From NCBI GenBank assembly GCA_030737875.1, contig CM060910.1, positions 248,838,427-248,902,426 of the forward strand: a stretch of 64,000 nt of DNA, given 5' to 3'. The translations under genes and the position numbers were made by a program. Positions 37,135 through 49,000 of the stretch are shown here, piece after piece. Every line of letters begins with the position of its first letter. Positions within the stretch are counted from its first letter, which is position 1. Source of the stretch: Allium sativum. Its lineage: Eukaryota > Streptophyta > Magnoliopsida > Asparagales > Amaryllidaceae. The notes below the pieces were generated by a model. The model saw nothing but the letters and a program-made list of their open reading frames with translations. It ran no database searches and was not told where the DNA came from.

Positions 37135-39311
37135 AATTAACGATTAAAACTAAGTGGAGTTTTAATGAACCTTTAATTAGATTGAAATGATCGAAAATGG
37201 GGTATCACCAGTTTTGCTCCAGGCGATAGTTAAATCTTTAATTAGATTTGAACGTGAAATGGTAATTGAATTTACCGATAACACTGTGGTGTTAGATATG
37301 AAGTATTACCAGTTTTACTTCATGGGATGAATAGGTTGGGATGGGGAAATTAAAATAAATAATTACTTCGGTAAGGTTCGCTCATCCTGACTAGTTTGAA
37401 TTGAGATTCAAAAATGGAATAAAGAATAAATTCAAGGAATTTATCTTGGATAAAATTAATGGGAACCTTTCCCTATGAATGTGAAATTTAGAAACTAACT
37501 GTCGGTTAGCCAAGCAGAATGGTTTTCTGAATATTGATCTGATGTTGGTTTCGGCCTTCGGGGTTAATATTTGGGGAATTATTCTCTTGATTCATTTACG
37601 GTTAGTGACTAATGAATTGGAATGAGGCGTATGTTGTGTTTGTGTAACACTTATTTAAAATATACGTGAGTTATTCGGAAAGACCGGGTTTATCCCATTC
37701 TGAATAACTGATACGACGATAAGTCGAAGATGAAGACGGTGGTCGAAGACCGGAAGTCTTCACGTCGTTTGGGTGATAACTGATGATCTTGATTGGGCTG
37801 TACACCCAAGAAGATGGAAACAGTTGGTGATCGTCCAGACGTACTTGGAGATCGATGGATATGCGGGGTACTAGGTGCCTCCGGTTTCGTTCAGACCCAG
37901 AACGGACTTGTAAATGGACTGTGTGTCTGACATTGGATTTTAGTCTGTGTGATTGATCTCTATTAAATATATATCTGTTTGGCGGCGGAGAATTTATTCT
38001 CTTGCTTAACGCCCTTCTCTGAGACGTACGAGCTCAGGGGTTATATATTGATGGATATCAAACGCATGGAGTGAATTGCCTGTGTGGCATCCCTAAGTGG
38101 CAATTGATCGAGGCTTCTGTTGAGAAGCAAAGTCTCGTGGTGATGATCAAAGCACAGACTTTATGGCGTAGCTTTGTGTAACGTTTACTTCGCGAGTTTC
38201 ACACCCGGTATGAACCAAAAACGGGAGACGGACCTCAGGGAGGGCATGCGTTTCTTTCTAGTTAGAAGTGGCGTCAGTGGTTTTACACGCCCTGACGAGT
38301 TTGACTTATGTGGTTGTTGCTGTTGCGAGGCGCCTCAGATTGATCGGTCATTCTCGAACCGATGGAGTCATTTAGTTGGCTCATTTACGCCCCAAAGGGC
38401 GGGGAAACGTAGTGTTCAGGCATTTTAATCCACATCGGTGGACCGGCCCTGTCGCTCCAAGGGCTCACCTGAGTCTGGGTCCTGTGGCTCGGGCTAGAGA
38501 GTCACGAATCGGTTGAGGACTATCTTTTGCCTCGGTTCATAGACGGAAATCCAATTTCCAAATACGTGACATTTGCGGTTTTAATTGTAAAACTAGTATG
38601 GCGACATGATATATGGTACCCATGCCGCCTATGATTGATACTTATGATTTGAAGTTGTTTTATACACTATGCACTTATAATAGTATCAAATGATTTGTTT
38701 TAAGCGTATCAAGCATTCTTTGGCTGTTATAAGGGAAAACCCTATCCCTCGGCTTGCGTTGCATTGTGTGATAGGACCTGGGTCTTATAACAGCTTCATT
38801 TTTCTTTATTTAGCATTGCGTTGTTAGTTTATGCACTGGTATTCTTGGGAGGAAACCCGTTCCGTGTTATACGGCGTGGTCCCTTGATTTACCTAATGAT
38901 TTAAAATAAAGATTAACTGTTTTAGTTCTCACACCAGTCACATGACTGACCTGGAGTTTATTGTTTTTAACCTAAACTCTGGGTGCCCGTATTTTGACAC
39001 GGGCAGCTAGTAGTTTTGGTTTTGCAGATTTATATTCACAGGATCCTGGTTTACGGCTGGAACGATATCCGGAAAGCTTTGTATCCGTATATCTCATTCT
39101 AGTTGTGTATTGTATTATTTTCCGCTGCTATGTAATTTTTTGTAATCTCTGATATTTCTGTGTAATATTTATTTGTTTATACTCTGTATATTCTTGTAAT
39201 CTGATGCATTGTTGTAATATACAATGAAATGTTCTTTTATATGCGTTCTGTTGTGGCTTGTTCTCGAACTATCCGACGCTTTCCTTTACGGGGAAGTTAC
39301 GGGTCGTTTCA

Positions 39312-39668
39312 TTTAACCTTGTTAGTACCTTCATGAGTGGTTTTTAGCATTTGCCAAATTTGATATTCAGTGGTACAGATACTAACAAGGTTATATTCGT
39401 TTTGATCTAATGCACAAAACAACATATTTATTGCCTTTGCATTTACAGCTGCTGCAGCTTTCTCACCAGCTTTCCATTCTGTATACTCAGTTGTTGGATT
39501 TACTATTTCCTTCTGAGTAGCATTTCAAGCATCATAGCTAGTTGATTGCATGTAAAAAGCCATACATGTTGCCCAATAGCTTTAGTTAAGACCATTGAAA
39601 AATGGAGATCTTTGTGTTGATTGACCTTTCGTGTAAGTGTTAGTGCTGGTGCTTGAGTTATTTTCCAT
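39312..39668 (-). pseudogene. gag: D gag 5' part, with start codon and two stops
   Basis: ATG at 39668 is 49 bases downstream of the PBS. 119 codons run without frameshift to the A2 insertion, with stops at codons 29 (39582-39584) and 48 (39525-39527). A Ser/Thr-rich N-terminus is followed by the copia gag region (TEYTEWKAGEKAAAAVNAKA, then EYQIWQMLKTTHEGT). It joins in frame with 32776 downward. Confidence 0.88.
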
Positions 39669-39716
39669 ATTACTAGAATATATCAAATAACTGTGTTACG
39701 GTTATGTGATGACCGT

Positions 39717-39728
39717 GCTCTGATACCA
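39717..39728 (-). other. Primer binding site of D
   Basis: TGGTATCAGAGC on the minus strand, two bases from the 5' LTR (39731). Initiator Met-tRNA type, shared with B, F and C. Confidence 0.95.
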
Positions 39729-39730
39729 AA

Positions 39731-40854
39731 TGAAAAGATGGTATGCGACTGAAGCAGGATCAGTAATATGGATATGCGGAATGTATGTGATAAACAAACT
39801 TGTATATTTACAATAGTTATGCAAATAAATATGAGATAGTGAAATATATCACAAATAAAAAGCAGTAAAGTAAAGTAATAACACCAGGGCTTTTTATACT
39901 GGTTCGGAGAACCGTCCTGCGTCCAGTCCTAGACCTCTCTCTGGATTTTCACTAATCAACCACCTCACTTCACCCGGTGGAATAGGTTCATAATACCTGA
40001 ATAGCCGAACGGGATTTCATGCCTCAACAAGAATGAGGACTTCAACACTTGCCTCTTATAACTCTTGAGGACTTCAGCAGCTAAGATTACAATTTGTATG
40101 TTGACAACTTGTGCTCTTTGCAACACGGATTTGTCACTTGTAGTACACCCTTCCTAAAATCTTATCCACAAATATAATTTAATGTATGTGAAGACTTGGA
40201 AGTAGATATCGTATTGAATCACATGAGTGTTAAATAAGTTCTGAGATTCAAACGATATTTTGGTTGAATATGAGCGCTTTTAGAATATCAAATAGAAAGA
40301 AAGATAGATGAAAGAATTAAGATCAGAGATGTTTTTTTTGTTGATGGTTTAATGATGTTTATATAATGAATAAACAATTGTAACCATTTGTGAAGATAAA
40401 CATTAAAGAGAAATGATTTTTGATCAAAAGAAAGAGAAGCAACTTTTGATGAAAGAAGATGTCTATTCAAAATGTTGCTTTCAGTTTGAAAAACGGTCGA
40501 CAGGTCAAAATTAACTAGTAGACTGATTTTTGAATATATATATATATATATACGTTATATATATATATATATATGTATGCACGTTTATTGTGCATTCTGC
40601 CCAGAAACGGTCGATCGCCTATTTTGAAACCGATCGACCGGTTTCTGGCAATATACACAATAAATGTGCATTTATATATATATATATATATATTCACAAT
40701 AATGAGGTATATGATTATTTGAGGATAGATTTTAACATTTATAACACTAAATAAACAGCCTCTAACTTACGATATCATTGATTCTCTTGTCTTTGTCGAT
40801 CATGAATTTTCTCCTTGTCATTAATCAAAATGCTATGAAATCGTAGACTCAACA
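39731..40854 (-). repeat. D 5' LTR
   Basis: 1124 bp, TGAAAAG...TCAACA on the plus strand, flanked outside by ACCAA at 40855. It matches 9268-10410. Confidence 0.94.
40578..40670. other. D LTR: 93-nt hairpin flanked by (TA)n
   Basis: The arms TGCACGTTTATTGTG...AGAAACGGTCGATCG and CGATCGACCGGTTTCT...CACAATAAATGTGCA are almost fully complementary, around a 12-nt loop. (TA)n runs lie on both sides. The 3' LTR copy (10134-10226) is partly decayed. Confidence 0.8.
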
Positions 40855-40859
40855 ACCAA

Positions 40860-43800
40860 GTGTAAAGTGTCTAATATATTTTAGTTAATCTGGGCATGTT
40901 GAACACTACAGTGACATAAGCTTTTAAAGTGCCTAGGTATAGTGTGCCCAATGTTTTAAAATATGTCCGGTAACAAATGAAAACATCCAACCCTTTAGTC
41001 TAAACATGCCTAGTAAATTATGTTTTGGGCCAAATCGATATTAAAATGTACCAGTTGAGTTTGGGCCATTTAACTTAAACATATAATTAGTGTTTTAAAT
41101 AAATTATAATTAAAATTTACTTAACTTATATTTAAACGGGATTCGTATAATTTGTGTACACTACTCATATGTTAGCAGAATGAAACAAATGATGTTGGGT
41201 CCGAGTCAATGAGCACAACATGATAAAGTTGTTTTGGATAGAAATGGAACAACAAGGAGTTAACTGTAACCGGACCGCTTCAGAAATAAATGGAAATCAA
41301 GGTGAGTTAAACTCACGCAGCTCTACCCACTTATATTATATAAGTCGTATTTTTTATAATTGTGTGCTATGGTTGTTAATAATTGATTATTTGTTTCTTT
41401 GATTGTTGATTTTATATTCATATATGGACTGAAACGGTTAAATTAAACATTCGTTCAATTTAATTAAAACTAATCGTTATTTCTAACGATTGAATCCAAT
41501 TGAGGTAACTTACCTCCGTGGTTACGTTTATAACACTATAAACGTTATAAATAAATAATTTATGGTTGCAATTCATTTATTAACCTAGTATTGACTGTTA
41601 CAGTTATTATTAACTGTTGGCCATATTTAACTAAATAATTGAATTGTGGTAACCCATCGTTTTGCAGGGAATGACAGGTTGGAGGAATCCGACTGGATTC
41701 CTCACTAATATTGATAACAGTTATCAATATGATTATAGTGTTTGTTACAGAATGTGAAATTAGTTTATATTTCATGGTTTGGTACTATAGTAGCCATTTG
41801 CCTCTTTAGTGTCGTCAATCAAAAGAAATGATTTGTCGAAATCAATGTTAAATGTATTTCGAATGGTTTCAAAGATATGAATATATTTTTATATGAATTC
41901 AAACTACGATTTTTATGGTAAAAATAATGGTCAAAGTTAAATCTACCAATTTTATAAATATATAATATATAACAAATAGAGATGTAAGATATTATTGAAT
42001 AAATGATTAAACGATATAAATTTATCATATTGGCTATTTAAATTTTAAATGATTTCGTTAAAGCCTAAATGGTCGTAAAGGAAGTTTAAATGGATTTTAA
42101 AATATTGAGATGGGATAATTGAATAGTGGATATATCATAATTTATAAAAGAGTGATATTTTTGTGATAAATCATCGTTTTAGCAAATGGTGTTTTAAATG
42201 ATACGAAATGTAATCAAATAACATTTCATGAATAATATTAACAAATCGACAAATTTGAAAAGAGTAATGATTTGGAAATGGTATTTCGTATTTTAAAAGA
42301 AATCGAAGTTGAAATTACGAATATGAATTTATAAATGAAATTTATGAATGGGATTCAGTTAAGTAAATGGAAGTGAGACTTATTCCAAGGTTCGGAATGT
42401 GTTATTCCGAGGTTCGGAATGATTAATCGAAATGTGTGTTATTCCGAAGATCGGAATGTGGTATTCCGAAGTTCGTATCAGCTGGAAGGAATAAATGATG
42501 CTAAAAGTTTTGAATAACAACAGCGAATATTAGTTGTCGATAATGAATTGAAAATGAAATTTTTATATGCAGTTAGAGATGTGGAAATAGGAAACGAATG
42601 ATAAGTTATTGCAATTAAATTGCGCAGGATTTTGTAAATGGAAATCTAAAGTTTTGGAAATGAACCCGAGCTAGTAAATAAAGTTAGAGGTTTGTAAATA
42701 TGTTTTGCAACGTTTGTTACAAAGGAGATGAACTATTTTTAGATATAAGTTTTTAAAGGATTATTATATGATTTTAGATAACAAATAAGTAGTCGATTAT
42801 TATTTAAATGGAATGTGATATATGGAAGTAAAATGGCTTTGAAATGAAATCTGTAACATTGTTACAGATGATAAGTTAAATTGTTTCGATCAATGTAAGA
42901 ATTTGAAAAGTATATCAATATAACAATTATATAACGTATTAATATGAGATTTATTAAAGTTTTGTTTATGTGGTTTTAAACAAATGAATTTGAATGGTTG
43001 AAAAAAATTATAATATAATAATAAAGAGATAATAGGGAATTTTTATAAGGGTTCTATTTATAATAGAATCAAAGCTTATATATAATATTGTAAATGATTA
43101 TTAACGTAAATAGAAAGAAATTTATAAGTGTTTAATAAATAATTTGTTAAGTAAATATGATCGAGATTCAAATAGGTTTTCAAAAGGATGGTATTAAATT
43201 ATGAATAAGCCTAGTTGGGAATCATAAGTTATGATTTCCGGAAATGATATTATAAAGTGTTTCAAAATGTGTATAGTTGAATTAAATGAATTTGGAGAAT
43301 ATGCTTATTTTATAATAAGAAGTAAAAGCGATGTTTCAAATATCGGAAAATTTGAAGAATATATTAACGGACAATTAGTTAAAAAGGCTAATTGATACCG
43401 AGTAGTGAACCAGTGAGTACATTTTAATATGGATGAATGGTTGTTTTATTTGGTAGTTAAATAACTGACTATCAAATTTGGCTCATACGATTGTTGGTAC
43501 AGAAAGACCGGGATTGAATATATATTCGAAAACCATTCCGTCCAGCAAATATGATTACTTTAGTGATACCGATTCGAGATAGAGCTATTGAAGACCATGG
43601 ATCTTCATAAGTGGAAGGATTACTTAAAATCTCTGACTTGCAAGCAGAGGTAAACCGTGATTCTGTCGTGTTGCAAGGACTTCTCGCTAATGATTCTCAG
43701 GGTAATTCCTAGAATGCAGTAGGAGGGTGCCTTCGGTTCATCCTGTTTCTAGGTAATGTGTATGGATGGATGTCTGACGGAGTATTTCCAGAAAGGTCAC

Positions 43801-45006
43801 GTACATTGATTTCTCCAACCGTATCAAGAGTGGAAGCGGAGAAGGAAACTTCTTTAGCTAACACGTAATGTATTGTTGCAGACGTCAGTTAGTGATTCTG
43901 ATGGATCTAACGATGTGGCATTCGAAGTGAATGTGATGTGCTGATTATAAAGATAAAACGAAGCCTCAAGACTCATCAATCGAGAAACGAAAAAAATTGG
44001 GCAGGCAGCATGGCTATGTTGGTCGCTTCCATTAGGGTGTATAATCACCTATCTAGAGAAAATCCATTTCCTTCTTTAATCTATTTCCGATGCTGTCCAT
44101 TTTTGGGAAACGGTGGTTTGAGCCCAACCGTTGATTATATACATTCGATACACTCAAGCGAAATGAGTGGCCGGTCATGTGTGGGCCGGGTTGCAAGATG
44201 TTCTTGTTGAACACAGTGTATTCCCCTCTAGAGATACACTATTGGCAGGTGGTTCCATACCTTGTCATAGTCAGAATCCAATCTCCAATAAGTGCCCGCG
44301 GTTTTGATTGTATACTATATATATGGAGCGTGAGATGTAAGCGTTCTGCTAGATTGATATCTACTTGTATGTAGACATTATTATAATATCAAGAAAGATA
44401 TTGATTTAAAAAATGTTTTGGGTTATCGTAAGGTAAAAACAGTCCGTATTTGTGTGTGGATTCAATTTTACGATTATCCTTTTCTTTCGAAAAGATTTCT
44501 GAACTTTAAAATCAAATTGAATGATCCCCCTTAATAATGTGCGAGTTTTTCTCACTCTGGTTCACCAGGCTGAATCGTTGTTTTGTAAATGCTCAGATTA
44601 TAGCAGGTTATACAGGTCTAGGGTGTCGGATGCTGCGAATTTCAGAAACCGTGCTGGAGATGATTAGGCGTATTGTATATAGTATTTATTCCACTGTGTG
44701 ATCGTATATGAGGACAGGTTATAATCACTGTCTAGATGTGTGATGTACTCTGATGATTGTAAGTATTTTCAAAGCTCTCAATAAAGATTTACTTCTGTAT
44801 TATATTTTGTTTCGCTGCGATGTGAGACTCTATATTATGTTGTTTCTTCTTATTATTCTTCTATTCTAATATTTCTTTCTTTCTTATCTCACCCTATAAT
44901 TTCTTTCTATAAACGTTCCAGTGTATCGGTGGTTAGAAGGTCGGCATGAGTTATGGAAAATGTATTTATGTCGATTTTCGGAGCCGAAAATCCCTGAGTT
45001 GTTACA
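40860..45006 (+). repeat. B 3' LTR, second part
   Basis: Continuation of the B 3' LTR after D. It contains the hairpin cluster (41472-41730), the region repeated in the 5' LTR (from 42300) and the 'cctgagttgttaca' end. Bases 45007-45011 (ATAAC) would be the TSD, but the other copy is outside the window. No gene is seen. Confidence 0.8.
41472..41730 (+). other. B: cluster of five near-perfect short hairpins
   Basis: AATCGTTA/TAACGATT (41472/41484), GAGGTAA/TTACCTC (41502/41510), ACGTTTATA/TATAAACGT (41524/41537), GAGGAATCC/GGATTCCTC (41682/41695) and ATATTGATAAC/GTTATCAATAT (41708/41720). Loops are 1-4 nt. Three of them recur in inverted copy B2. Confidence 0.8.
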
Positions 45007-46054
45007 ATAACACCCGCTTCTCTTATAAAAATTATGCAAAGAGAAAAATAAAGTGCTTTGCAGCCAAAAGACCTCCGCTCTTATCAAAATAGCGCTTTGA
45101 TCAGGTCAAAGCTACAAGGAACCATTTCGATCAAAACTTTGGATTTGCAATACATGGACTCTTGATTTCGCAGTGTTAGACATGTATTCTCTTTCGATTT
45201 ATACGAATCACTTAATAAACAGAAGTTCCCCACTTTATTCACTCTAATTATAACCTCTATAATTCCAAAGCAAAAAACAAAGCCGCTTCGACAATGATGC
45301 AACAAAGATATTCAAAACCAAGGAAGTCCAAAAAAAGGATTCAAGTGGATCTTAGCAGTTGAAGTGAAGAGTTTTGGATCAGTACAAGGTGTCTTAACAC
45401 ACTCTGGCCTAGCTATGTTAGCCTTTTCCTATAAATAGTTGTAAAGTAGCACTGAGACGGGTTGATTCTCACATTCTCTCAACTTCGTACATTTTAAATT
45501 GTTGTGATGCTAAATTGATTTAGGTGAAAATTTTGATTTAGAAATTGTATCTGATTCATAATTATAACAATATGATCTTTGCCTTCTCACATGCCCATAT
45601 TCTTGATTATATGACTTTAACTTTGTAAGCAACACATATTTGGACTTATGAGACTTGGCCTCTTTGGAAAATACATATCAGGCCTGAATCTTTTGACTTA
45701 GCATAACATATGGTTCTTTCGATTATAAAGGAATATTATATTCACATTGCATAGCATTTCTATTGAGACTACTAGATACATGAAGTTTTTATGAATCAAT
45801 GCAAACAATGGATTCTCGGAAGTCTGATTCATTAGCATGCCTAATGATTAGAATTATGCTTTACATTTTCTGCCTTAATGCGAAGATGCTATATGATATA
45901 AATATTTATGAATTAGGCACTCTTGCAATGCTTGGCTTTGATTTGAGCTCAAAACATACATAAATGACTTGCTTTAAGCCCATCGAAAAATACACAAATG
46001 ACTAATCCTGAAGTCATGTAAAGCATATATAAATGAATCAAACAAAAGCCAAAG
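45007..46054. other. Unassigned spacer between B and B2
   Basis: This sequence does not match any other element in the window. It has a good TATA box (CCTATAAATAG, 45428-45438) followed by a pyrimidine-rich stretch with 'cattctctcaac', which looks like a plant transcription start, perhaps of a further LTR or of ancient host DNA. No convincing ORF is seen. Confidence 0.5.
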
Positions 46055-49000
46055 TGTAACAACCCAAGGATTTTTGGCCCTGAAAATAGACATAAATACA
46101 ATTTCATATCTCATGTCGATCTTCCAAACACCCAAAAAAACATTGGATAGTTATTAGAAAGAAATTAAAAGGTGAGATAAGAAAGAAAGAAATATTAGAA
46201 TAGAAGAAGAAGAAGAAGAACCAACACAACACAGAATCAGAGTCTCACATCGCAACGGAACAAAATATAATACAGAAATAAATCTTTATTGAGAGCTTTT
46301 AAAACACTTACAATATCAGAGTGCATCACACATCCAGACAGTTATAATAATAATAATAACCTGCCCCATATACAACACATAGTGGAACACATCAAATATA
46401 TAATACATCTGAACTTCTCCAACTCGTCTCTTTACAGCATTCGATAACCTGAACTTGTACAACCCAGTATAACAGGAGCATTTACAAAACACTGGGTCAG
46501 TCTGGTGAACCAAAGTGAGGAAAAACTCGCAAAGTTTAAGGGTATCACACAACTTGAATTTAAAGTTAAAATCTTTTCCAAAAAAAGGTTAATCGTAAGA
46601 TCGAATCCACACATAAATATGAAAGTTTTTACCTTACGATAACCCAAAACATTTTCAAAATCAATATCTTTTCTGATATTATAATAGTGTCTAAATACAT
46701 GTAAATATCAATCTAGCGAAACGCTAGCATCTCATGCTCCACATATATAGTATACAATCAAAAACGCGGACTCTTATTGGATATTGGATTCCGACTATGA
46801 CAAGGTACGGAACCACCTGCCAATAGTGTATCTCTAGAGGGGAATACACTGGGTTCAACAAGAACGTCTTGCAACCCGACCCATACATGACCGACCACTC
46901 ATTTCGGTTGAGTGTATCGAAAGTATATCACCAACGGTTGGGCTCAAACCACCGTTTCCTGAAAAGGGACCGCATCGAAATAGATCAAAGAAGGAAATGG
47001 ATTTTCACTAGATAGGCGATTAAACACCCTAATGGGAGCGAACCATATAGCCATGTTGCCTGCCCGATTTTTTTCATTTCCCAGTTGATGAGGCTTGAGG
47101 TTTGAATTCCCTTTTCGAACATTTGGTCAACATTCACTTTGAATGCCACATCGTCAGATCCGCCAGATATTACTAATTGACATCCACAAAAATACTCTAG
47201 TAATTTGGCTAGAGAAAACCATATCTCTGCCCTCAACTATGGTACGTTTAAAGCAATCAACGTACGTAATTCCTTTGGAAATACTTCGTCAGACATCCAT
47301 CCATACAAGTCATCCAGGATCAGGATGAACCGAAGGCACCTTCCTACCACATCCAAGGAATCACCCTTCAGATTAGTAGCGAGTAGTCCTTGCAATACGT
47401 AGATTCCAACCACGATAGATCCACAGTATCTCATTGGCTGCAGAATGGAGATTATTAGCAGTTCTTCCATTTAGGAGATCTACGGTCTTCAATACTCCAT
47501 CTCGATCATCTCCTGATATCTTCACGTATTTGTTGGTCGGAATGGTTTTCGAATATAAATTCGATCCTTGTCTTTCCATACCAACAATCGTATTGGAGAA
47601 ATTTGATAGTCGGTTATTTAACTATCAAAATAAATAGTGCCATTCATGATAATCCAATGAGTTCACTGGTTCAGTATTCAGCATCATTTGGCTTTTTAAT
47701 TAAAACAAATGTAAATTTAAAACTCTTAAATATTTTGATATTATGAATATTGCTTTTTTCTTCTTATTTAACATAAGATTGTACTTTGAACCAATTCATT
47801 TTTTACTTAGGAATATCCTATATCATATCCAGTTTTCTATTTTCATTTTTAAAACATTAGCCACATTATTATTTAATATTGGGAAATCAATTCAACTTAT
47901 TTATTCGTAAAAATAACGTTACGAAATATCTTTTATTCATTTCTTGACAATACCCAGTGCTTACTCCTATTGAAATAAACCCAACTTTTGCATTCCCTTT
48001 CTATTTCAAAAATATCGTTATAATTCATGCAATCGTATTACTCTTTTAATTGGCACCATCCCTGTATATATATGGATATATATATATTCTCACATTTTCT
48101 AATTTTCTTTAATTCAGATCTCTCGTTATATATTCTCCAAAGTTCCACTCAACATTTCACTAATGGAAATAATAAATTATCACTAATCCCTTTTACCATT
48201 AAAACTAATATCATCTTTAGATAATCCCGATGTCGTTCAAGTTGGGGTATTTTAATTATCTCTCAGACCTTGATCAACAACATTCATATCATCAGATGGA
48301 TACTAATTATAATCCAAAAACCGATACTTCATTCTAATACCGATACAAATTCCCATTTTACTATTTTATTCAAAATACGGTTTCATACAACCTTCTTATC
48401 TCTTTGTAAATCTCCTTCTCGAATATAACATTATTCCTTAATTTAATAATTAAGTAATTTTATATAAAAAGCCACCACTTTTTAACCTTTACCTTTTTAA
48501 ACAATCTCCTTTCATAATTCGGATTTTTTTATCAAATCCTATAATCCACTTCTTTACCCAAATTCACTTTTATCAATCCCTTTCCAAATCCCTTCAACCA
48601 TTCCTGCCTTGGAAATCTTATTTTAATTCCCCTTCTTACTTAATCCCATTATTAAGTAAAGTTAATTGTAAAATTAACGCTTTAACATCTTGAACCTCAT
48701 TTATATAACATTGGTCTATTATATACCCCTTTTCATCCTTTTCTCCATTTACTAAATTTGACTATTAAGTAAGCATTTGATTCAAGCTATCGTATCCGCT
48801 TGAAATTCCTTTTATAACATCATTATAAAAATATTTGGGTTTTAAATATAAATCCGTACATACTCTCCTTTCACCATTCAACTAGACTATATTTCAATTT
48901 AAATTACCTTTAAATGAATCTCAATTAAAAGGTAATTTTCTAAATTATTATCAATTAAATTAATAAATAATTTTAATCATTAACTACTGTAAAGTAGTTA

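Larger units (their letters stand above)
32777..39311 (+). mobile_element. A2: 6.5-kb solo-LTR-like element, family A
   Basis: It starts TGTAATAACCCGG and ends TTACGGGTCGTTTCA, with a perfect 5-bp TSD TTTAA (32772-32776 and 39312-39316). No PBS, gag or pol is visible and no internal copy of its own termini, so the simplest reading is a solo LTR of unusual length. Its first 3-5 kb are collinear with A1 and A3. Contents in order: conserved promoter-proximal block, C/A-rich leader, AT-rich repeats, 27-bp tandem array, a second divergent copy of the promoter-proximal block (36190-36420), hairpin array, and a T/A-rich end with polyadenylation-like motifs (39100-39240). Confidence 0.85.
9268..40854 (-). 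mobile_element. D: Ty1/copia retrotransposon, SIRE/Maximus type, decayed, with three nested insertions
   Basis: The element is bounded by direct repeats of about 1.13 kb (9268-10410 and 39731-40854) with TG...CA ends and a perfect 5-bp TSD ACCAA. On the minus strand the order is 5' LTR, PBS, gag, zinc knuckle and coiled coil, protease, integrase, RT, RNase H, two extra ORFs, polypurine tract, 3' LTR. That order (integrase before RT) is diagnostic of copia. The additional ORFs after pol and the coiled-coil gag tail point to the SIRE/Maximus lineage. Without E, F and A2 it measures about 10 kb, which fits that lineage. All ORFs carry stops or frameshifts, so it is dead. Confidence 0.93.
2783..45006 (+). 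mobile_element. B: LTR retrotransposon with very long LTRs and no coding region (LARD-like), split by nested insertions
   Basis: The element comprises a truncated 5' LTR (2783-5508), a PBS at 5510, a 1.1-kb non-coding interior, a polypurine tract and a 3' LTR starting at 6627 with TGTAATGTCCCG. The 3' LTR is interrupted at 9267 by copia element D and resumes after the duplicated target at 40860, ending GTTACA at 45006. The rejoined 3' LTR is about 6.8 kb. Its last 2.7 kb (42300-45006) repeats 2783-5508 closely, which identifies the pair as LTRs of one element. No gag or pol domain is visible, so any movement would need enzymes in trans. The true left end lies beyond A1, outside the window. 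Confidence 0.8.

Noticed and set aside
45428..45438. TATA box in the spacer as an endogenous pararetrovirus promoter
   Set aside because: No PBS, coat, movement-protein or RT sequence is nearby. The TATA alone does not support it.
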